The notes under the pieces are model-generated. The model made no database searches and had not been told where the DNA came from. It was given only the letters and a program-made list of their open reading frames with translations. Made by a program: the position numbers and the translations under genes. Below, piece after piece: positions 1 to 11,840 of a stretch of DNA of 64,000 nucleotides (positions within the stretch are counted from its first letter, which is position 1; each line of letters opens with the position of its first letter). Source of the DNA: Symbiodinium natans. Its lineage: Eukaryota > Sar > Dinophyceae > Suessiales > Symbiodiniaceae. The stretch spans positions 45,001 through 109,000 of the forward strand of contig CAJNDS010002223.1 of the NCBI GenBank assembly GCA_905221605.1. Reading direction: 5' to 3'.

Positions 1-2282
1 GCAGCGTTCGGAGATTCGGTGCCTCTTTGTGGGGCTTTAGGGCTTCCGGGTGTTGAAAAATAAAATGTGCTGCACTGGTACAAGACTTGAGTTTAGGGTT
101 TGTTTACGAGCATTTCGGCTCAGCATGAGCTGCCCGTAGTTCGGCGCCTTCATGGAGAAGCGAAGCACAGATGAGATGGCCGAGGTTCACACTGCTCTCT
201 GAATTTGCGAATACCATCTACATCCTCCTCTTTTCACAAGAAAGTGCCTAACAAAACCCAAGCTTCCTTTCCCTTCTGTCCTTCGTCTGAAACTCCGAAA
301 CCCAGGTCTCCTACCCAAAGTCCGGAACCCTCCCCCCCCCCAAAAAAAAAAAAACTAAAAAACATGTGTATATATATATATATATGCATATACAAAAAAC
401 AAAACCAAAAAAACAACTGTTGCTGGAGCCTCGGAGGCTTTGGGGGGCCCCTTGATGGAGCCGGCGGCGAGGGCGTAGCTGAGAGTGGGAAGGTTTGGGA
501 AAGGAGTCCGAGACCGAACCCTGAAGAAGCCCTAAACCCTAAACCCTAAACCCTGAACCATAAACCCTAAACCCTAAGCCCTAAGCCCTACAAGCCCTAA
601 ACCCTAAACCCCGCACCCTAAGCCCTGAACCCCTGGACCCTAAGCCCGAAACCCTAAACCCTCAACGTGGAGTAGGCCGTTGGGAGCTCCTTGCGTCGGT
701 GAAGCACTGCTGGTCCGTTAGTGTTCTTGGTAGCCCAGAAACCAGATTCTACAGGGTTTAGGGTTTAGGGTTTAGGGTTCAGGGTTCAGGGTTTGCGGTT
801 GGTTACTTAACAAAAGGGAACCTAGAACAAAAAAGGGCAAGCCGGTACCATGGGGCTCCAGAGAAGCAAAGCCGCAAAGGGCCAACTGATACGCGCTGAC
901 CCCTAAACCTTTTAACCTATAACCTAAACCCTAAACCCTAAACCCTAAACCCTAAACCCTAAACCCTAAACCCTAACGTCCGAAAAAAACGTCGTTGAGT
1001 CCTGAGCACCACGCATCCCTAAACCCTCAACCTCAAACTTCAACCCTTAGCACTCCTAACCCCTCCCCCCCCTGACCCAGACACCCTATAGACCCCAAAC
1101 TCTTCGGAGCCCTAAACCCTAAACCCTACACCCTAAACCCTAAACTCTGAACCCTAAACCCTAAACCCTAAACCCTAACCTTTTTCTGGGCCCTACAACC
1201 CTCAATTTCTTGGGCCGCCAGGCCGACGACTGGCGTCAACTCTTCGCTGCCGCTGCTCTCCCCTCCCTGGCACGTTGCTTTCGGGGCAATTGAGGGTTTA
1301 AGGTTTAGGGTTTAGGGTTTAGGGTTTAGGGTTTAGGGTTTAGGGTTTAGCTTTAGGGTTTAGGGTTTTCAGGGCAATTCAGGGGCTTTCGGGGGGGTAC
1401 GTAATTCAGGGGCTTCTGAACCCCACTTAGAACCTTAATGAAAGTTATTTAAGGTCTGACCTCACTGCCTGAGTTTACAGATGAACCCTCTGCGATCGGG
1501 CTCTAGCAGTTTTGGGTCTGGGTTTATACCCTTAATAACTTAAACTATCCCAAATCAACTTTAACAAAAATGAGGTGCTTTCTCCGGCGCGCCGTCACAA
1601 GGCTAAGTGGCTCGGGTCAGGAGTCGGGCAGAGTACTTGCAGTCGCCTAGCAACTGTTAGATGTATCGTAGCCGTGCTTGACATGACCACTTTGGTCACG
1701 CCAATGTTTATGACGCACCCCCAACAAGCGCCGACCATGCATACTGTATGTGTCGTTTGCAGACCCCGAGGAAACATACACACGAACTGCAGGCAGCATA
1801 TACGGAAGCCCTAAACCTGGGAACCTTTGAATGCACTTAGGGTTTAGGGTTTGGGGTTTGGGGTTTAGGGTTTAGGGAGTTTTTGTACCAACAAAATCTT
1901 TACGAACTGCTGTGTAGAACCCTGCTGTCGATCCTGAGGCTCATCTCAGCTAGGGTTTAGGGTTTAGGGTTTAGGGTTTTAGGGTTTAGGGTTTAGGGTT
2001 TAGGGTTTAGGGTTTAGTGTTTAGGGTTTAGGGTTTAGGGTTTAGGGTTTAGGGTTTAGGGTTTAGGGTTTAGGGTTTAGGGTTTAGGGTTTAGGGTTTA
2101 GGGGGTTTAGGGTTTAGGGTTTAGGGTTTAGGGTTTAGGGTTTAGGGTTTAGGGTTTAGGGTTTAGGGTTAGGGTTTAGGGTTTAGGGTTTAGGGCTTAG
2201 GGTTTAGGGCTTAGGGCTTAGGGCTTAGGGTTTAGGGCTTAGGGTTTAGGGTTTGGGGCCCTTAACCCTAAACCCTAAACCG
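1..2282. repeat. Telomere-like mosaic, both orientations
   Basis: CCCTAAA blocks at about 533-605, 918-977 and 1112-1183. TTTAGGG blocks at about 753-797, 1292-1372, 1838-1877 and the long 1951-2255. Spacers hold no recognised gene. A short TA/AT stretch lies near 366-390. GGTTACTT...GGGAACCTAGAAC near 795-850 resembles sequence at 33393. Confidence 0.9.
1951..2255. repeat. Long TTTAGGG array
   Basis: About 43 near-perfect heptamers, with GGGCTTA variants clustered in the last 70 bp. It meets an oppositely oriented CCCTAAA stub at 2263, forming a head-to-head junction. Confidence 0.95.
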
Positions 2283-3009
2283 TTGCCTCCCCATCCAGCC
2301 GCAGGATCTGCGGTGAGTGGGCTACATCCTCCTCCTCGGCGATGGTGTCCGGCCGGGTGCGGGAAGACCTGGCCCACCGCCCACACTTGCTCTGTGCTTG
2401 AGGGGTTTGGCATGAGATGTGCCCCAAACCCCACACCCTTAAACCCAAAACCCACGCCAATGTTCCAGCCTCTTTCTGTTTCACTACAGCATGAGTCCGA
2501 CCACAATAAAACACTTGTTGCTGAAGTTCCACCTGGAAAGGTTTCAGAAGAGGCTTGCAACTTGTCGGATCCCTACGGGCTTTCGGAAACCTCAGGATTC
2601 AAGATCCCTAGCTCACACATGCTGGAAGCACTGCCACCAGCAGCGTTAGTTGGAGCATTGGAGCATGCGCTCGACCACTGTGATGTGGACAAAAGGCTCT
2701 ATGCGCGCACGTGCCTAAACCCACGCCACAGAAAGGAGGGACCATTTGGGGGCGGGGGGGGGGGGGGGGGAGGGAGGGCACCCTGATCGTATGTGGTTGG
2801 GTAAGCCCTGAAAACAACCCTAAACCAGAAAGATGCTCTACTTTAGGGGCTGGCTTGGGTGGACAACCCCATCCTACTTCGCAGCGAGGGTACCCAAAAA
2901 CGAAAGGGTCCTGAAACTGAGGCTTGGTACACTCAACCACGAGCTGTTGAGGGTTTAGGGTTTGGGGTCCTCTCCAATCATGCTGCCATTTTGCAGCCCG
3001 CAACAGGGC
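2283..3009. other. Spacer without recognised gene
   Basis: An open plus-strand frame (2253-2786) contains a coding-like middle (about 2480-2710) but ends in a poly-G run (about 2753-2771). I recognise no family. The minus-strand frame at 2608-3003 looks like its shadow. Confidence 0.5.
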
Positions 3010-3251
3010 TTGGGGTTTAGGGTTTAGGGTTTAGGGCTAGGGTTTAGGGTTTAGGGCTTCGGTTTCGGGATTAGGGCTGCTTTGACAACCCTCCGCATCC
3101 CACAGAAACAGCCCCAAGCCCCCACCCTTCATCCAGAGCCTGGACGAGCGCGCGGATTCCGGCCGACCTGCAACTTGGGGTTTAGGGTTTAGGGTTTAGG
3201 GTTTAGGGTTTAGGGTTGAGGGTTTAGGGTTTAGGGTTTAGGGATGCCCTA

Positions 3252-3391
3252 CTTGGAGGTTCATGGTACTTCTTGACCAATTATAACTGTACTTGTCGCT
3301 GTACTTACGACCATATTAGGGCACTTAAGGGGCTTATGACTGGGTTATAAGTACAGTTGTAATTGGTTAATAAGTACCATTAACCTCCAAG
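3252..3391. mobile_element. Family B TIR element, copy 1 (TA duplication)
   Basis: A 140-bp element whose 43-bp ends are inverted repeats with 39 matches (CTTGGAGGTTNATGGTACTT). It is flanked by TA on both sides (3250-3251 and 3392-3393). TA duplication is typical of Tc1/mariner-type (Stowaway-like) MITEs. It has no coding capacity and needs a transposase in trans. Confidence 0.85.
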
Positions 3392-3713
3392 TATTCTGAG
3401 GGTCTTGAAAGTTCAAGTATGACGTACTCCCCCGAACACTCACACTATGGGGTTCCTGTAGAATAAGGGTCAGGAGACAGTGTTTCCCGGCGGCACTCTC
3501 GCAAGCATGCGAGGTGTCGAAATCGACGACCCTCTCTCGGCGTTGGTGTTTCCGCCCTAAACCCTAAACCCTAAACCCTAAACCTTAAACCCTAAACCCT
3601 AAACCCTAAACCCCCTGTGGAGCTGAGGTCGGATCGGCAGCCAAACAACGTAGAAAACGGCAAAAGCGCCTTGAGCCGAACACTTTAAGCCCAACCTTCT
3701 GCAAAAAGATGAT

Positions 3714-3803
3714 CCAAAACCTCTCAAGTAAGGTATATACCCTAATATATACTAAGGATCCTTATTATGAATTAGGGTATATACCTTCATTAAGGGGTTT
3801 TGG
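3714..3803. mobile_element. 90-bp palindromic element
   Basis: A perfect 17-bp inverted pair (AAGGTATATACCCTAAT / its complement) surrounds a short centre. Outer arms CCAAAACCTCTC and AGGGGTTTTGG extend the palindrome. The sequence AAAGATGATCCAAAA-CTC occurs just before it (about 3705) and again just after it (about 3822), so the element lies inside or next to a short direct duplication. Confidence 0.65.
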
Positions 3804-4640
3804 AAGATCTGGCGTTTTTTGAAAGATGATCCAAAATCTCCTTGCCTTCCGACAGAACTCTTCACCAACACTGCCACCCTCGGCCAAAGCAACTTTAGAC
3901 TGCCCTGAAGAAGAACGGTATACTTTCAACCCCTCCAAATCCGGCTTGAGTACATAGGACCAAACCCTAAACCCTAAACCCCAAAACCTAAACCCTAACC
4001 CTAAACCCAAAACCCAAAACCCTAAACCCTAAACCCTAAACCCGAACCCTAAACTGCCTAAACTCCTTGCCTGAATTCCCGAAGGTGTCCCTCACGAAGG
4101 CCAACTGGTCGACCTAGCTTCGGAGAGTTAGGGTTTAGGGTTTAGGGTTTAGGGTTTAGGGTTTAGGGTTTAGGGTTTAGGGTTTATAGGGTTTAGGGTT
4201 TAGGGTTTAGGAGTTGAGCTTAAGTGGGCTTGGGGGTGTCAAGGTTTTAGGGAGAGGCTCGAGCTCAAGACCTACCCCTCTACCCCTAAACCCTAAACCC
4301 TGAACCCCAAACCCTCTACCCAAAACCCTAAACCCTGAACCCCAAACCCTAAACCCTAAACCCTAAACCCTAAACCCTAAACCCTAAACCCTAAACCCTA
4401 AACCCTAAACCCAACACCCTAAACCCTGAACCCCAAACCCTAAACCCTAAACCCAACACCCTGAACCCCAAACCCCAAACCCTAAACCTTAGGGCAGAAT
4501 CTGAAAAACTCATGCACCCTAAGCTCCGTATGGAGGTTCCGGGCTCAGAAGGAGAGAAACATCCATGCTTGTACGCAGGATCGAATCATAGGGTTTAGGG
4601 TTTAGGGTTTGGGGTTTGGGGTTTAGGGTTTAGGGTTTAT

Positions 4641-6480
4641 AAACGACGAAGCAGCAGCGGCAAGAAAGAGCGCCTGCCGCGTTTCGAGCAAAACAACCCA
4701 ACAAACCTTGAATTTCGGGTTCCTGAAGCCCACCAGAAAAGTCGAGGGCTGGGCACCATAGCTGGAAGAGGGCCTGCGCTCGGGTCAGTTCGCGGCTTCT
4801 CAGCCGTGCTAAAACCTTTAACCTAAATCTTCACAGGCCAACACCACACACGCCCGACGGTGACGGCGTTTCGGCATGCTGCAAACAACAGCACTTTGAA
4901 GTGTTTTCCAGCTTGTCAACTGCTATTTTGCAATCCGACGCGCGCCCTGGAAATATGCACTGCTGTGAATTACCAAGCGCTACATGGCTTGCAAGAAGGG
5001 GGGGGGGGGCTGCAGCAACCACCCCCCCGCCCCTTCCCCCCCCCGCAGCTCAGATCTGGCAAAAGCTAGGGACCCTAAAAAGCCCACGTTGCCTGGGATC
5101 GCTTCCCTCGTTTGGGCGCTGGAACAGCGACCTGTGACAATGCCGGCGACGGGGTTTTAGGGGAAGCAACTCCGGATCCGAAACATATGTAGGGACACCT
5201 TCGGGAATTCAGGGAAGGGCACGGTTTAGGGTTTAAGGTTAAAGCCCCTAGACGACCCTAAACGCCATGAACTCTGTAAAGCGAAAAGGCCGTGATGTGC
5301 AACCATAATTCGGATCAAGGTCGGGACATTCAGGATTGCAGCTTCTGGCGTTGCACAGGGCAATTAGTACTCAAAGCCGTGACTGTACCTGCAAGGAACA
5401 GAACAGCAAACCTTGCAAACACCTGGAAAAAGCCGCAGTCGTCAGAGTCACCTGTCCAGAGGCGTGTAGGGCCGCGAGGGCTCTGCCAAGGAGGCGCGGG
5501 CAGCCTGCACGCGAAGGCTTCTTTGCAGAGACGGGGTTTTCCCATTTTTATGAATACTTAAACTCAGTAAAGAACGAACATGATCATGTTTAAATGGCGC
5601 CCCAACAATGGTGCAGGCATAAGGTCTGCAAGTTTCCCTGGGAGATTAGGAATGGGCCGAGGGCTGTATAGATATATATGTATATACACACACATCTACA
5701 TATATATATATATATACATATATGCATACATATATATATATATATATATATTATGTTGACTTCACGTTCTCTGTTCCATGTTGCAGAGTTGTTCTTGGCT
5801 TGCAAGGGTTCAGGAAAGTTCTCCTGTCACCCTCCTCTATTCACCAAGGACTTTTGGATGGGGGTTTGAAAGCGGCGAAAGCTATTCATTTTTCTTCACC
5901 GGCGGGGGCCATTTTGCACATCGAACTCGCCCACCTGACACGTTGGGCCTCACCCTTCGTGTTATGCTTCTAAAGCGCCACTCCGACCCCTCCCCCCACA
6001 GGTTTATGAACATTTTGGGGGGTTCCTCCACACACTCCAACAAATATCTGCCTCCACCCCCACAAGACAAGACATTGGCAGTCGGTCAACGCATCCCTGA
6101 CTGAACCTTTAACCCTCCCAGGATGTGTTCACAAGTGGCTCCCTTCGAGCAGACCTTCACAACAACAGCCACACTAGATTTTCAGTGTAGGCACAGCTTA
6201 GATGCCGCATAGGACCTTCAACGTCTGGGCGATCGTGCTCTTCTGCAATGCCTTGACAATGGGGTCACCTAGGTCAGCTTGAAGCCAGGACACTCCCCCA
6301 CTGTGCCCCCCCCCCCCACTCGCCCCGCCCCCTTTTCCCACTCCCTTTGCTCCCCCCCCTCTACCCCCCCCCCCCCCCCCCCCCCCCAATTGCCCCCCCT
6401 ATACCTAGACACCCCTCTGCACCCCTGATTGGAAAAGTCCCCAATGTTAGAAGCAGCACTCAGAAACCAGCATGGGGCTT
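4641..6480. other. 1.8-kb spacer without recognised gene
   Basis: No family is recognised in any frame. Contents seen: a G-run then C-runs at 4998-5045, a TA/CA-rich microsatellite at 5666-5752, and C-runs from 6306 to 6387. Only one stub of telomere-like sequence (5224-5240). Confidence 0.6.
5666..5752. repeat. TA/CA microsatellite
   Basis: Alternating TATATA and CACACA/CATATA stretches of about 87 bp. Confidence 0.9.
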
Positions 6481-8114
6481 TAAACCCTAAACCCTAAACC
6501 CTCTTCAACCTTTGGACTTTCAATCCGTCTGTGTCTCCGACTGGACACATCGTCCGCCATCGCGCAGAGAACCCGAAGTCCCAAAGCCTAAGGCTGTAGA
6601 AGAATTGCCAAGCCCTAAAGCACCCTTCAGCTCCCCAGGCCCTAAACCCTAAACCCTAAACCCTAAGCCCTAAACCCTAAACCCTAAACAAGAAGCCACC
6701 GCCTGAAATGTCACTGCGCTGCTTCGGCCTATTGAGGGCCTGAGGCCGAGGTCACCACAGCCTGGGGCTTCGGGGGTTACTTGTTTCAGTAGCATTCGCC
6801 CTTGGGCTTTCGGGGTGACTTGGGGTCTGCAATGAAGCTCAGTCTTCTGTGCTGTCGAAACTGGAAGCCTCCGACTTTCAACGACTCGAGCCAGCAGCCA
6901 GTGTGTGACATGGCATGATCAAGCTGATCAAGCAGTGCAAGCAGCACTGTGTGAGTTGACGTCGCGGGCAGTAGTGGGACCGTCAACCCCAAAAGAAAAA
7001 CCTGCAACACTGTGGATTCATGGACGCGTTAGAGAACTTCTGGACCTTTCGGAAGGTGACTTAAGGGCCAGGTGACTTAAGGGCCAAGGCCCTTGATTCG
7101 TACAGGTGTCCGGGTGCGGAGCTCCACGTGCATGTTGCGATAGGCTGTCCAAACCGCAAAGACTGGGAAGGCATTTTTCCCCCGCCGGCGCGGCGAAAAT
7201 CGAAACTGGCATCAGAAAAGACCTGTGCTTGGGGTGAGAACTGCGTGCTTGGGGTGTGCCAAAGACCTGAGGGTGTAAGGTACAGGGCCTGGCCTTACAC
7301 CTCCTAAGCCCTGAATTGTGCCAAAGTAGGGAGGGCGAGACGGCTTCACCGACTTGACTTCAGAGGAATGGTGACTCCTACCCTAAACCCTAAACCCTAA
7401 ACCCTAAACCCAAAACCGTAAGGCCTGGGCTTTGAAACTTCAGAAGGCCTGCTCTGGGCTGCTCCACAGAAGTCTTGGCACGGACCCCCTGCTATGGGAC
7501 AAGGCCTGAAGCGAGAACCGCATTGAACCGCTTGGCTTGAGGCACTTTCGAACTCTGTCCAACTCTCGGAGCTGCGGGGTTTCAGATGCAGAGGGGGCGA
7601 TTTGGGGTTTGACTCTTGCGCCTCTAAAGTTGAAAGTGAGGTTGGGGGTGGAGGTTTCAAAGCTCACCGGGACTCAAAACTGGCCTAAACTGAGCAGCTA
7701 GTTTGTGGAGGGTCTAGGCCCAGGCCCTTGAAGGGCTTCTGATCGCGAGGCTTCGGGTTAAGGGTGCAGGGTCCTGGCATGTTGAGGATATAAGATGTTG
7801 TACGAAAGCCCCCGCAGTGAAAAAGCCAAGCACACCAGGGCCGGATCTGGAAAGTGGCGGTTCCTCAAACCCACAAACCCCAAACAATGGCATCGAGCTC
7901 TGTCCCGCAACTAGTCCGATCAACGCATGGGCCCTAAACTGCCTACTAAAAATAAAAATGAAATAGTCATAGTGCTAGACATGATAATAATAACAATAAT
8001 AATACTAGAAATGATGATGATAATAATATAATAATAATAGGAAATGATAATACCAATAATAATAATAATAATAATAATGGTAATACTGGTAATACTGGTA
8101 ATAATAAAAAAAAG
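6481..8114. other. Spacer with three short CCCTAAA blocks
   Basis: CCCTAAA blocks at 6482-6504, 6640-6690 and 7381-7412. A short tandem duplication GGTGACTTAAGGGCCA lies at about 7056-7087, and GTGCTTGGGGTG repeats near 7227 and 7247. No gene recognised. Confidence 0.6.
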
Positions 8115-8302
<188 letters not shown>

Positions 8303-8892
8303 GTAGAAATCATAATCATCATCATCATCAGAACGCCCAAATCCATGTCCTGTATGATTCTGTCGCCGATGGCTTCTGAGCTCTTCGTGTCTATGAAGCA
8401 TTTTGAGGAGCCACGGATTGCGCCGCCATCCGCTATTTGCGGTCAGCGGGTGTACATTGACACTCTGAAGCCCAAGCCAAGCTAAAACCCGAAGCACGTG
8501 AGGCACTAAACCCTGCACCCAAGACCCCTACACGCTCACAAATCCTGAGGCCAAACTGGAGATTCATCATTAAAGCGCCCTCAAGCCCCAAAACCCCAAA
8601 GACCTTCTAGGGCCCAGACTTTATGGATTCCCAATGGTTCTGAGGGCTCCGTAGTTCTTACAGCCCCTACACCAGAAACCCTCAAAACCCTAAGCCTATG
8701 CACAGAAACTTTCAGAAGCCCTACTTCTTCACCAACAGGGTTCAAGAGCCTTGGACTTGAAAAGAGCAAAGGCAAAGCCCCAAGACCAAGCCCGAAGCGC
8801 CGCCAAGCACTCAGCCTGAACTCTGAACCCTCAACCCTGAACCAGGCAGCCTAAACTCTGAGCACTGTGACACTACTCAAGTCATCTGGTCA
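8303..8892. other. Spacer without recognised gene
   Basis: Unique sequence; no protein family recognised on either strand. Confidence 0.5.
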
Positions 8893-9227
8893 CCCTAAAC
8901 CCTAAACCCTAAACCCTAAACCCTAAACTCTAAACCCTAAACCCTAAACCCTAAATCCTACACAACCCGAGAGGGCATCATTCCCGCCACCTAAGCTCGG
9001 CCGCTACATTCACGGCAGTGCGCGCCTCAGAGGCCAGGAACCGGGTTTAGGGTTTAGGGTTTGGGGTTTAGGGTTTAGGGTTTAGGGTTTGGGGTTTAGG
9101 GTTTAGGGTTTAGGGTCTGGGGTTCAGGGTTTGGGGTTTAGTGTTTTAGGGCTTGGGGTTTAGGGTGGAGTCTTGGGACCCAAAAAGCCTGCGACATGCA
9201 CAAGCTGAAAAGTTTAGGGTTGAGGGC

Positions 9228-9400
9228 TGGGATGTTCCCCCATATACTAACAGTCCTTAATAGGGGTTACCAGGACGGGCTATTAGACCCTATAACCCCA
9301 AAGAAAGGGCCTTTATAGGGCTGTTTATGGGGGTTATAGGGCCTAACAGCCCATCCTGTTATAGTAGGGGGTACTGTAATCCCTATTACCTGATAGGAGT
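9228..9400. mobile_element. Family A element, copy 1, carrying a nested element
   Basis: The left end GGGATGTTCCCCC-ATATACTAACAG-TCCTTAATAGGGGTTA is shared with copies at 17732 and, inverted, at 23890. The element is interrupted by a second TIR element (9270-9358). After it the family A sequence resumes (TTATAGTAGGGGGTACT). Confidence 0.7.
9270..9358. mobile_element. Nested TIR element with TTA duplication
   Basis: Ends are inverted repeats (CAGGACGGGCTATTAGACCC against CAGGATGGGCTGTTAGGCCC) followed by TATAACCCC arms. TTA flanks both ends (9267-9269 and 9359-9361). The uninterrupted family A copy near 23890 shows ATTATAG at this place, that is, the empty site. A 3-bp TTA duplication is the hallmark of PIF/Harbinger (Tourist-like) MITEs. 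One extra C at the left end leaves the boundary open by a base. Confidence 0.7.
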
Positions 9401-9519
9401 TGAGGGCTTTTGTTGGGGATGTTGGCCCTGAGGTTTACGATATTGCGGCCCTCAACCACCCAACGCCCGCCAAAGCCTTAACCTTTGTGCTCCAAACCAC
9501 TACAAGGCCAGCTGAAACC

Positions 9520-9775
9520 CTACAAACCCAATAAACCCAATAAACCCTATAAACCCGATAAACCCTCTCAACTCTGTAAACCCTATAAACCCTATAAACC
9601 CTATAAACCCTATAAACCCTATAAACCCTATAAACCCTATAAACCCTATAAACCCTATAAACCCTGTAAAAACCCCATAAACCCTATAAACCCTGTCAAA
9701 CCCTGTCAAACCCCATAAACCCGACAAAACCCTGTAAACTCTACAAACCCTATCCACCCTATCAACCCCACAACC
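9520..9775. repeat. CCCTATAAA nonamer array
   Basis: About 12 perfect CCCTATAAA units in the middle (9573-9665), with CCCAATAAA, CCCGATAAA and CCCTGTAAA variants on the flanks. A telomere-like unit with an inserted AT pair. The same nonamer occurs at 48355-48425. Confidence 0.9.
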
Positions 9776-9982
9776 CTAAACCCCAAACCCCAAACCTGAA
9801 CCCTAAACCCTAAACCCTAAACCCTAAACCCTAAACCCTAAACCCAAAACCCTAAACCCTAAACCCTAAACCCTAAACCCTAAACCCAGCAAGGTTCCAA
9901 GGCCCGCGGCTGTTGGGGAGGCGGAGGCCCTGGCTGCCCTTGCCACGCACCTCTTCGGTACAGTCTGGTGAACACCCTCTTA

Positions 9983-10086
9983 GCTTTGGAGTAGACCCTG
10001 GAAAAAAAGTATATACTTTTTAGGTATAAGTAGCTATTATAGGAACCCAGAACCAAAAAAAGTATATTAAAGTGTAGTACTCCAAA
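9983..10086. mobile_element. Small inverted-repeat element
   Basis: TTTGGAGTAGACC on the left and GTAGTACTCCAAA on the right are inverted. The inside has AAAAAGTATATACTTTTT, a local palindrome, and GGAACCCAGAACCAAAAAA, a phrase also found near 810 and 33410. Confidence 0.45.
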
Positions 10087-10205
10087 ACCCAGCCCTTCAT
10101 GCTGAACCCCGCAAAATAAAACACCCCAAACCAAGGGTTTAGGGTCTAGGGTTTAGGGTTTGGGGTTTGGGGTTTGGGGTTTGGGGTTTAGGGTTTAGGG
10201 TTTAC

Positions 10206-11840
10206 GGTTCACCCCCCCAAAAGAACCTAAAACTCTCCACCCTAGACCCTAAACTCGTATGGGTCTCAAGGTTTGGGGGCTGGGAGTATTGGCGCGCAGC
10301 TTGCCGCGCTCCAAGCATGGAACCACCTAAAACAATCTCACGCGGAGACTTAGGTGGCATTGCTGCGGCCAAAGCGCAAATGCCGAGGTGTCTTGTGTCA
10401 CAGGACACAAAGTCAACATGAATGGGGCCCGACTGAAGGCTTTGAGACATGGTCCACGTGCCTAAATATTCGATCTCAGGGATGCAGTTTAGCTCTGCGA
10501 CTCTGCAACCCAAGCCCAGCTCCCTGCGTCACATCCCCAACATTCCAACAACATTCCCCGATTCCCGTCGCAAACGGCCAAGATGGTCAAAACGGCCAAG
10601 ATGGGGCTGAAATCCTTCAGCGAAACCGCGAGTTGCCTCCTCTTTAGTTTCTAGGCGCTGCCGCGTTGCCCGAATCCCGAAACCCATCCCCAGCGCACCT
10701 GCCGCCAGGCCCGGCGGCTGAAGCAGGACTTGTCGAGATGACGACCGCACCTAGCACTCCAAAAATCTCAAGCCCCTAGGACACTGTCTCATGATTCTCG
10801 CAATGCCCTAGAGGAGGGTTAAAGGGGGGATGCAATCAGAAGCCAAACAAAATTTGCGGAGGACTCAGGGACCTGGCTTTCGGGAGGAAGTCTTCGGCTG
10901 CAGGCGCTGCTGGTGAAGGGCTGCGGGCTTGCGATCCCCCTTTCTGGTGCCTTCCACACTGAGCCACCGCTGGCTGCAGCTTGGCGCCGCGCTCCTGCCA
11001 CTCGCATTGCGGAGCTGCTTCAGGGGTCGTTGAAGGGATGTCAGGGGGCTGACCTTGGGGTCTGGGGTTTAGGGTTTAGGGGTTTGAGGTGAATAAGATC
11101 TTGCTGTATGGGAATTGGGCTAAGCTTTGGGGACCTCAAGACCAAAACCACATGGATCACTATCATGATCACTTACAGCAGCCACCTCTGGAAGCCCGCG
11201 GTACCTGCATTCCCTCCAGGCAAAAACCACTATAATCCCACAATGTAGAGAAGTGAAGCAACATTCAGCCAATCAAGGAGCTCAGGTCCTTCTGCTTCAA
11301 CCGCTCGGCTAGGGTTTAGGGTGTAGGGTTTCGGGGTTTCGGGGTTTCGGGTTTTAGGGCTTTAGGACTTAGGTATTGTACAAGGGTTCAGTTGAGGAGT
11401 TTTGGCCAAAAGCTTGGTGGCTCCTGTATAGCGCAGCTCTCGGGCACGTCCTGGCGGGTTGCTTGAGATTTCAGGGGCCCTTGGCATACTATAGTGGTCT
11501 TAATCATCAGAGAAGGGCCTTGGGTTTAGGGTTTAGGGTTTAGGGGGCACTTCTAATATAATCATTCTAGGGGCCATAAGGGAAGACTAGTAGTTATGAT
11601 TCCGACCGCTATATTATGGGCTTTCAGAGAATAGGGTACCCTTTTTTGGGGGGATCCTATCATAAGGATTAAAGCATTTGGGGGTACGTTAGGGGTACCC
11701 CTATTTTGGGAAAATATGCCCACATGCTTATTCCCGGTCTCAGGCTGCAACGGGCTCCATCCTCCGCTCTGTGGCGCACTAACGCCTACTGGGTTTAGGG
11801 TTTAGGGTTGAGGGTTTGGGGTTTAGGGTTTAGGGTCAAA
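10206..11840. other. Spacer with few telomere-like stubs
   Basis: Short TTTAGGG blocks at 11065, 11308-11345, 11519-11544 and 11790-11836. AACGGCCAAGATGG is repeated near 10574 and 10589. Open frames exist at 10202-10750 on both strands, but no family is recognised. Confidence 0.6.
11545..11730. mobile_element. Possible family F relative
   Basis: Contains GGGGTACGTTAGGGGTACCC, CTATTTTGGGAAAATATGCC and CACATGCTT, like the right side of family F, plus an inverted GGTACCC...GGGGATCCTA part. The left boundary is unclear. Confidence 0.4.

Larger units (their letters stand above)
3010..4640. repeat. Telomere-like mosaic
   Basis: TTTAGGG blocks at 3010-3060, 3176-3243, 4128-4212 and 4589-4640. CCCTAAA blocks at 3556-3612, 3963-4055 and 4278-4490 (the last mixed with CCCCAAA and CCCTGAA variants). 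The two TIR elements at 3252 and 3714 lie between the blocks. Confidence 0.9.
8893..10205. repeat. Telomere-like mosaic with variant units
   Basis: CCCTAAA at 8893-8960 and 9797-9890. TTTAGGG/TTTGGGG at 9044-9170 and 10135-10205. The nonamer array (9520-9775) and TIR elements at 9228 and 9983 lie between. Confidence 0.9.

Noticed and set aside
1-600. True chromosome end at the window start
   Set aside because: The first 530 bases have no telomere repeats and later blocks face both ways, so these are interstitial arrays.
1951-2255. CRISPR-like array
   Set aside because: Perfectly tandem heptamers with no spacers; a eukaryotic telomere-like array.
2253-2786. 177-codon plus-strand frame
   Set aside because: Starts in telomere-like repeat and ends in a poly-G run. 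The middle is coding-like but no motif is recognised; kept only as a note in the spacer entry.
9485-9757. Open frame with KPY or GFI repeats
   Set aside because: Translation of the CCCTATAAA nonamer array.
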